Source: Ruminococcus flavefaciens (GTDB lineage: Bacteria > Bacillota > Clostridia > Oscillospirales > Ruminococcaceae). Taken from it: a DNA stretch of 64,000 nt. The notes below the pieces were generated by a model that saw only the letters and a program-made list of their open reading frames with translations, ran no database searches and was not told where the DNA came from. Positions 58,001 to 64,000 of this stretch are shown one piece after another (the first letter of the stretch is position 1; each line of letters starts with the position of its first letter). The stretch is taken from assembly GCF_900119075.1 (NCBI RefSeq), contig NZ_FPIP01000007.1, positions 124,001 through 188,000 of the forward strand, in the 5' to 3' direction. The translations under genes and the position numbers were made by a program.

Positions 58001-58622
58001 GGTACTTATTGTCGACGACCAGAAAATGGTGCGGCAGATGTTTGAAACGGTGTTGAACGGCACATCCGATTATACGATAGCAGGAATGGCAAATACAGCG
58101 GCGGAAACTGTTCGGATATGCCTTGAACAAGAAATTGATCTTGTGCTGATGGATGTGGTCATGGGCTACGGCATGGATGGTCTTGATGCGGCAAAGCAGA
58201 TAAAGCAGAAGCGTCCTGATGTGAAGATAATGATAGTTACATCAATGCCCGAAACCACATACATCGACAGAGCGAAGGAAATAGGCGTTGACAGCTTCTG
58301 GCACAAGGAAGTACAGGAGCAGCCGCTTCTCGAAATAATGAACAGGACTATGGCAGGAGAATCTGTTTATCCGACTGAGATGCCTGTGATAATATTCGGA
58401 AATACCGTCAGCACAAGCCTGACAAAGCGTGAACTGGAAGTGCTGCGTGAGCTTGTGGGAGGTTCGTCAAATGCGAAGATAGCCTCTGCACTCGGCATTT
58501 CAGAAAGAAGTGTCAAGCAGCATATATCGGATATGCTCGCAAAAACAGGCTTCAAAAGCCGCTTGCAGCTTGCTGTTGTGGCGAGAGGCGGCGGACTTGT
58601 CATAAATGATATTGAAATATAA
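57990..58622 (+). CDS. NarL/LuxR-family response regulator
   Basis: 210 residues from a TTG, with AGGAGG 9 bases upstream and 11 bases of overlap with the kinase gene. The receiver has D9/D10, phosphorylation site D55 (LVLMDVVMGYGMDGLD) and K106. The C-terminal LuxR helix-turn-helix is LTKRELEVLRELVGGSSNAKIASALGISERSVKQHISDMLAKTGFKSRLQLAV. It is the output of the operon. The secreted dockerin/cohesin-like genes start 200 bases downstream and are possible targets, on position alone. Confidence 0.92.
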   Translation: MAYRVLIVDDQKMVRQMFETVLNGTSDYTIAGMANTAAETVRICLEQEIDLVLMDVVMGYGMDGLDAAKQIKQKRPDVKIMIVTSMPETTYIDRAKEIGVDSFWHKEVQEQPLLEIMNRTMAGESVYPTEMPVIIFGNTVSTSLTKRELEVLRELVGGSSNAKIASALGISERSVKQHISDMLAKTGFKSRLQLAVVARGGGLVINDIEI

Positions 58623-58628
58623 CTGAAC

Positions 58629-58665
58629 AACTCCGACGCAACATCAGCCTCGCCGGAGTTTTTTG
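58629..58665 (+). terminator. Probable terminator after the signalling operon
   Basis: AACTCCG pairs with CGGAGTT around an 18-base loop, followed by TTTTTGTTG. Confidence 0.6.
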
Positions 58666-58817
58666 TTGAATTAATCTAAAAATCGTTCACTTTTACAGTC
58701 AATATTCGACAAGCACCCTTCCCTTTTGTACGATGTATAAAAACTGAATATGATATATAATTAAAGCACCTATAATTGCTCAAAAGAGCTTTTATTTATT
58801 AATGGAGGTGCGTTTAA

Positions 58818-60389
58818 TTGAAAAAGATCACAGGAAGAATGGCGGCAATAGCCGCTTCCATCGCTCTTACGACAAGCGTTGTATCTCTCAGCGTTTATGC
58901 GCTGAACAGGACAAAAGGCGATGTCACAGGCGACGGAAAGGTCACTCAGGCGGACGCTGTATGGGCGGCAAGAAAGGCTGACGGAAAGGATATCGGCGAT
59001 GTTTCGTTCGATGAATTAGCTGCTGACGTTGATTTCAACGGCAAATTCGACAGTGCTGATGCTCAGGCTATCGCAAAGTATGTTGCCGGCTGGAATGATA
59101 CATCTGTCGGAGACAGCATTACCGAATCAGACCCTGTTTACACCCTCAGCATAAAATATCGTGATGATATTGACAAGAGCGTGCAGAATGCGGAGTTTGC
59201 TGCAGCAATTGCAAATGATAATAATTTCATTACAGCATTATCAAATGATAGTGAGCTTGAAGAGGCAGTTGGAGAATCTGATGAACTCTTAGAACTGTAT
59301 TTAGAAGAGAAATATGAGGAACTTCTGATATTATTGCTTAATGAGCATGAGGGTGTTATGGATGTAATCCTTGGCGGTGAATTCGATGATCTGTCTGATT
59401 TTACTAAGGTCAAGGGCGGTCTCACTCTTGAAGAAGCCTATGCCCTTGCAAGAAAATTCCCTGATTTCTATGTAGATATTGATGCAGGCGGCGAAAAAGC
59501 ACCGATGATAATTACAGAAGATATCGACGGATTTACAAATGATGAGAACATAACGAGTGTAACTCTTACAGCAAAGGTCATAGGCGGAAAAGCACCGTAT
59601 ACTTACAAATGGTATAAGGGCGGCAGCGAAGTCGGAACAAACGCAACATATACATCAGGTGTTACAGGTGACGACTTTGATAAGGAAGTGTACTGCCTGA
59701 TAACTGATGCAGACGGAAAAACACTTGAAACAAACAAGACAGTGTTAAAAAATGTAGAGTTTGAAAGTCCATTGAAGATATGCTACGAATATGGTGGAAA
59801 CGAGGACAATTGTAAGCAAACCCATGAAAAGAAGAGCTTTAGAAAATATGAAACGATCTCCAATGGAGACAAAGTTATCTCTGTAACAATGAATGCAATT
59901 TTCAAGGGTGGATCGGGATATATAACCGATTTTGATTTAGTTGACAGTGATGATCCGGATGAGCAATTTGTACAATTCTACGATGAAAAGGTGGATCCTT
60001 CACGCTATTCATATAAAATAACATTAAACCAATATCAGCGTGGAGAAACAGTAATTGCTGAAGGCAACCTGAAAAATGAATTATTTAATAAGGTAGCAAA
60101 AGCAGATTATGAAGAAAACGGATATTTATATCATCATAAACATCATGTTGAGCGAATTCAAATTCCATTAACGATTCTTTATGATGAGCTTGTAGATAAA
60201 GAATGGATTGAACATAATACCCAGTATACTTTAGGCGAAATATCATATTATCCGCCATTTAATAATCCAAATTATTATTATCCGAAATATAATATTACTC
60301 TGACTGATAATGTTACAGGCTTAAGTGAAACTATCGGTTTCTCATCTGCTGATTATGAACTACATAAAGGCATGGAATCACAGAATTAA
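58818..60389 (+). CDS. Secreted protein with N-terminal dockerin and Ig-like domain
   Basis: 523 residues from a TTG, with GGAGGTG 7 bases upstream. The signal peptide is about 1-28. A dockerin-type pair follows at once (about 32-92): DVTGDGKVTQADAVWAARKA and DVDFNGKFDSADAQAIAKYV, with Ca-loop Asp and Asn residues. An acidic helical region (about 110-225) is next, then an Ig-like module (about 240-315, GKAPYTYKWYKGGSEVGTNATYTSG). The last 200 residues are rich in Tyr and charged residues and are not recognised. N-terminal dockerins are uncommon. The next gene follows after 12 bases and carries cohesin-like modules. Codon use becomes AT-richer toward the 3' half. Confidence 0.78.
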   Translation: MKKITGRMAAIAASIALTTSVVSLSVYALNRTKGDVTGDGKVTQADAVWAARKADGKDIGDVSFDELAADVDFNGKFDSADAQAIAKYVAGWNDTSVGDSITESDPVYTLSIKYRDDIDKSVQNAEFAAAIANDNNFITALSNDSELEEAVGESDELLELYLEEKYEELLILLLNEHEGVMDVILGGEFDDLSDFTKVKGGLTLEEAYALARKFPDFYVDIDAGGEKAPMIITEDIDGFTNDENITSVTLTAKVIGGKAPYTYKWYKGGSEVGTNATYTSGVTGDDFDKEVYCLITDADGKTLETNKTVLKNVEFESPLKICYEYGGNEDNCKQTHEKKSFRKYETISNGDKVISVTMNAIFKGGSGYITDFDLVDSDDPDEQFVQFYDEKVDPSRYSYKITLNQYQRGETVIAEGNLKNELFNKVAKADYEENGYLYHHKHHVERIQIPLTILYDELVDKEWIEHNTQYTLGEISYYPPFNNPNYYYPKYNITLTDNVTGLSETIGFSSADYELHKGMESQN

Positions 60390-60401
60390 AGGAGATACGC
60401 A

Positions 60402-63400
60402 ATGAAAAAACGAATGACCGCTGCTTTTACTGCGGCTGCAATGATGGTCTCTGCATTGCCGTATACAGCAGCTGAAACTATCGTGAACGCTGTCTCCTCA
60501 GACCTTGTTATCCGTTCAGTAAGCAACTACACCTCCGAAGGTATAGCTGTTGATATCGACATATTAAAGAATACGGGATATATTTCTGGTTCTGTCGATG
60601 TGAACTGGGATAAGACTGCGCTCACACTTGTAAGAGTAGACTTCAATACAGAAGTCGCAAAGGATAACAATTCCGTTCCCGTTCCCGAAAACGGCGATAC
60701 AGACGGAAATTACAGGCTCTCTCTCGGCGATTTCCTTGCAGAGGAAAACAATACCTCAACAGGAAGGGCCGCTACTCTCTATTTCGAGAAAAATTCACAG
60801 GACGATGACGGCACAGGCTATAATATTGACCTTAACAATTCCGATTTCGTAAACAGCAGCGTTTCTCAGCTCGTTGTTGATGAGATCGACTGCACCGCTT
60901 ATGCACTTGATGTAAGCAAGATGTATGTAAGCGGCGATACCGTGAAAGGCTACACAGGTGCAAGCAATATAAGAGTCCCTGTAAATATGATAAACTCTCC
61001 CGGATATATCTCAGGTACTTTCGATATTGAATGGGACAAGGATAATCTCACTCTCACGGGTATCGAGTACAACGATGATATCGCCCCTGCACTGAATGCC
61101 GTTCCTATCCCCGAAACAGGCGTGACCACAGGAAGATACAAATTCTCATTCGGTGATCTGCTTGCAGAAGAAAACTATTCTTCCGCAGGCAATATGATGA
61201 CACTTGTATTCAAAGCATCAGGAGATGCAGAGGGAACTTACCCCATAAACTTCTCCAATGCAGATATCGTGAACTATGATGTTCAGCAGGTGGAATGCAA
61301 ATTCATCCCTGCACAGGTATCTCTCGAAAAGGGCGGAGCGATCTTCGACGAAAACACAAAAACCGTAACTCTATGCGGTAAGATCACCGATTATTGGGAT
61401 ATCAGACAGTATTCCATCAACAACAGCGCATGGGGCGATAAGCCCATCAGGAAGATGATAGCTGCCGAGGGTACTACATTCCCTGATGACTGCTCACATA
61501 TGTTCGACGGTGTTGTCGCAGAGGAAGTCGATCTTTCCGGGGCTGATTTCTCCAATGTCACGAACATGAGCTATATGTTCAATAACAGCCGTATCAAGAA
61601 GATCAATCTTGCAAATTCAACTACTTCAAACGTTACCGATATGAGCTGGATGTTCTATGACTGCTGGAATCTGACGGATATTGATATGACCGGACTTGAT
61701 ACATCCAATGTCGTGAATATGCAGTGTATGTTCTACGAGATGAACGCAATCGAAGAAATTGACGTAAGCAGTTTTGATACTTCAAAAGTTACGAATATGG
61801 AGCGTATGTTCTCATACGATCCCAAGCTGAAAAGCATAGACGTAAGCAGTTTCAACACTGAGAACGTCACCAATATGTATTGGATGTTCTATAGCAATAA
61901 TTCGTTGGAATCCATCAAGCTGGGCGATTTCAATACATCCAATGTCACTGATATGTACGGTATATTTGCATATAATCCGAATCTCAGTGATATCGACGTA
62001 TCCGGATTTGATATGAGCAAGGTGACAAAAGGAGGTTCTATGTTCAGCGGCGATACCGCGCTGGCTCATAAGCTGTGTCAGGTTTATTCCTCTGAAAGAA
62101 CACCGAAGAATGACGGTACGGCGGATTTCAAAATCTATCTCAGTGTCGGAAGCGATGCGGATGAACTTATCATCCGTGATACAGACGGTACTATGATCGG
62201 TGATTATTTCCCGGATGAGATTGACGAGCTGAAGGATGAAAACGGCAGAGTTGTAATAAAATACAATGCTCCATTAACCAGTAGAGGCGAGATAAAGATA
62301 CATGCAATGGATCCTGACAGCAGGCTTCTCATACATACGAATGCTGATGGTATGCTGCAAACGAACGGGGTAACGCCTTATTCATTTGCACCGTCTGTAC
62401 TGACCGTCGGAGATGTTTATATGCCAGGTGATACATTCTACTTGTATAACAAGTATATTTACAGCAGCCGTGATAATAAAAATATCAAATTCTCCGGTAC
62501 ATACACAGTCTCTTCTGTCGGTTTGGATGGTAACGCTCATAGCGACTGCGCTTCAATACTTTTTACTAAAAATAATGAAAATCTCAGTCTTTATGAAACT
62601 GCAAACGGCAAACCTATAGGCTTCAAGATCGTATCAGGAACAGGATCATACAGCGATCCCTACAGATTTGAATGTATTTTTGATATGGAGCTTAGTGAAT
62701 CTTCATTAAAGGAAGCAACCTGTACAGAGGATGGAAGTAAGCAGTATTACTACGGCAAATATGGTGAACAGTATCTCTATGCAGATAAGTCCTTCACTCG
62801 TCTGACCGATCAGAACGGTGATAACAAGGTTGACGCAAATGATGTGAAGATACATGCTTTCGGTCACGATTATGATGAACCTGTTTATGAGTGGAGCGAA
62901 GATAACGCCTCTTGTACAAAATCCAGGACCTGCAAACACGATCCTTCACATATCGTATCCGAAACAGCAGAAGCTGTTAAAAAGCAGGGAAATCACGGCG
63001 GTGAATATGCTGAAGCTGTATTCAGTATAAATGAAACAAAGTATGCACATACAGCCAATATCAGCGATGATGGCGTTCAAAACGGAAGCTACAGTAATGA
63101 AATGAACGATATCCAGACAATCACGATCCCTGGTGCTGAGAAACTCAATGTGACACTGAAATACGGTACAGAATCAGGATATGATTATCTCAATATCTAT
63201 ACCGGAAATCCGTTCTCTGACAATGATGACTATGATGAATACACTGAGATCATTGACACGGTTTCACCCGTAGCTCATTACGATGGCAACTATAATTCTC
63301 CGGAGACTGTAAAATTTGAAATCGAGGGTGATACGGTCACATTTAACTTTACCTCTGACGGAAGCCAGACATATTACGGCTACTACGCAATAGTTGAAGG

Positions 63401-64000
63401 ATCAGGAGACGGCGACATTCAGACTAAGTGGACAAAGCGTGTTGATATCTCCGATGGAACATTTGTAGCTAATCCTATAACATACGCTTACGACGGCGAA
63501 GAACATACAGTTTCCGGTGTTGTGAAGTATGAAGGCGAAAAACTCACAGACGGCGAGGATTACACTCTCAGCGGAAATACAGCAACTGAGAAGGGTGTTT
63601 ACACCGCTAGAGTTGAAGGTATCAACGAATTTGACGGTGAGCTGAATGCGGTCTGGAGAATATGCGATGCATATAATGTAAAGGTGATCATTGGTGATAC
63701 TGAAACCAATACGTCATATGAAGAAAAAAGCCTTGTAAGATGTGAATCTGTTGGAGAAGGCGGATGGTTTGTTAATGACGTACTTACAAGTACAAAGAAC
63801 AGGCTTTCGTTTACAGTTCTTGGAGATACAGTTGTAGAATGGAGAGAAGGCGAATTCTCAAAGGAAGGCATTGTAAACTGTGTTCTTTCAGATAGAAAAC
63901 CAAACGGAGAGTATACTACAGTTCTTGCCACTTCTACATGGGCTGTTCCTGATGAAGCTGTAATACTTGCAGCAGGTACAGCACGCTGCTATGTTTCCAT
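60402..64000 (+). CDS. Very large secreted protein with cohesin-like modules and DUF285 (BspA-type) repeats (3' end outside window)
   Basis: At least 1199 residues, open to the window end. AAAGGAG precedes the ATG. The signal peptide is about 1-30. Two related modules (about 35-155 and 170-305) share GYISG-x-x-D-x-x-WDK...LTL, VP-P-E-x-G, SxGDxLAEEN and a final (L/V)V-D or VEC strand; the pattern fits the cohesin fold. Residues about 335-555 are DUF285 repeats of 24-25 residues (FDTSKVTNMERMFSYDPKLKS and similar, about seven copies), as on BspA-type surface proteins. Further on are a GHDY...CKHDPSH type motif (about 825-850), a CUB-like segment (about 890-1000) and an MBG/Ig-like module (YAYDGEEHTVSGVVKYEG). 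A surface adhesin or scaffoldin-like role is inferred. Confidence 0.8.
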   Translation, partial: MKKRMTAAFTAAAMMVSALPYTAAETIVNAVSSDLVIRSVSNYTSEGIAVDIDILKNTGYISGSVDVNWDKTALTLVRVDFNTEVAKDNNSVPVPENGDTDGNYRLSLGDFLAEENNTSTGRAATLYFEKNSQDDDGTGYNIDLNNSDFVNSSVSQLVVDEIDCTAYALDVSKMYVSGDTVKGYTGASNIRVPVNMINSPGYISGTFDIEWDKDNLTLTGIEYNDDIAPALNAVPIPETGVTTGRYKFSFGDLLAEENYSSAGNMMTLVFKASGDAEGTYPINFSNADIVNYDVQQVECKFIPAQVSLEKGGAIFDENTKTVTLCGKITDYWDIRQYSINNSAWGDKPIRKMIAAEGTTFPDDCSHMFDGVVAEEVDLSGADFSNVTNMSYMFNNSRIKKINLANSTTSNVTDMSWMFYDCWNLTDIDMTGLDTSNVVNMQCMFYEMNAIEEIDVSSFDTSKVTNMERMFSYDPKLKSIDVSSFNTENVTNMYWMFYSNNSLESIKLGDFNTSNVTDMYGIFAYNPNLSDIDVSGFDMSKVTKGGSMFSGDTALAHKLCQVYSSERTPKNDGTADFKIYLSVGSDADELIIRDTDGTMIGDYFPDEIDELKDENGRVVIKYNAPLTSRGEIKIHAMDPDSRLLIHTNADGMLQTNGVTPYSFAPSVLTVGDVYMPGDTFYLYNKYIYSSRDNKNIKFSGTYTVSSVGLDGNAHSDCASILFTKNNENLSLYETANGKPIGFKIVSGTGSYSDPYRFECIFDMELSESSLKEATCTEDGSKQYYYGKYGEQYLYADKSFTRLTDQNGDNKVDANDVKIHAFGHDYDEPVYEWSEDNASCTKSRTCKHDPSHIVSETAEAVKKQGNHGGEYAEAVFSINETKYAHTANISDDGVQNGSYSNEMNDIQTITIPGAEKLNVTLKYGTESGYDYLNIYTGNPFSDNDDYDEYTEIIDTVSPVAHYDGNYNSPETVKFEIEGDTVTFNFTSDGSQTYYGYYAIVEGSGDGDIQTKWTKRVDISDGTFVANPITYAYDGEEHTVSGVVKYEGEKLTDGEDYTLSGNTATEKGVYTARVEGINEFDGELNAVWRICDAYNVKVIIGDTETNTSYEEKSLVRCESVGEGGWFVNDVLTSTKNRLSFTVLGDTVVEWREGEFSKEGIVNCVLSDRKPNGEYTTVLATSTWAVPDEAVILAAGTARCYVS

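Noticed and set aside
55159-58622. Prophage or conjugative element next to tRNA-Trp
   Set aside because: The genes are a chromosomal-type signalling operon; no integrase, relaxase or structural gene is present.

Overview
The window reads as chromosomal DNA of a gut or rumen Ruminococcus-like clostridium (Bacillota, Oscillospiraceae). The basis is type I dockerin modules on secreted proteins, the GH30 plus F5/8C plus dockerin architecture, consensus sigma-A promoters, strong Shine-Dalgarno sites, a SAM-I riboswitch before metK, and the dgt-dnaG-rpoD gene order. Genus-level placement is inference. No rRNA, CRISPR array, transposase or prophage gene is visible.

Layout. 0-2.7 kb: the 3' end of a VTC/DUF4956 locus and a carbohydrate-binding lipoprotein. 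2.9-3.2 kb: a promoter-to-terminator stretch with no gene but strong RNA structure. 3.3-6.6 kb: a ribbon-helix-helix regulator and clpB. 6.8-9.4 kb: a secreted GH30 enzyme. 9.9-13.3 kb: a MacB/FtsX-type ABC exporter. 13.5-15.5 kb: a small LRR protein and an ECF sigma/anti-sigma/membrane operon. 15.6-17.8 kb: glnA, an ANTAR regulator and a VOC protein. 18.1-35.4 kb is almost all on the minus strand and mostly housekeeping (ychF, dgt-dnaG-rpoD, rpmE, phosphosugar mutase, pfkA), with two EAL-domain proteins, one carrying a beta-helix. 35.6-38.4 kb: an OmpR/histidine kinase pair and a HAD hydrolase. 38.6-40.2 kb: a candidate sRNA and the SAM riboswitch with metK. 40.5-42.6 kb: a VOC protein, tandem RadC paralogs and a small Xre repressor. 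42.8-47.3 kb: a dockerin protein built of GH11-like modules and a third EAL protein. 47.4-54.5 kb: DAHP synthase, membrane proteins, an S41 protease, a NatAB-type ABC transporter and a DUF4846 protein. 54.6 kb: tRNA-Trp followed by what may be the scar of a lost element. 55.2-58.6 kb: a three-gene signalling operon. 58.8-64 kb: a secreted dockerin protein and a very large secreted protein with cohesin-like modules and DUF285 repeats, cut by the window end.

How parts may work together. The dockerin proteins (GH30, GH11-like, N-terminal dockerin) point to a cellulosome-like or cell-surface assembly system, and the cohesin-like modules in the last gene are a possible partner. Three EAL proteins, all with a degenerate GGDEF, suggest c-di-GMP breakdown or sensing. 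The least ordinary items are two candidate structured RNAs with C-rich loops, a family of long hairpin elements whose arms differ between copies but stay self-complementary, the EAL/beta-helix fusion, the triple GH11-like protein, and the pseudokinase-containing three-gene signalling system.
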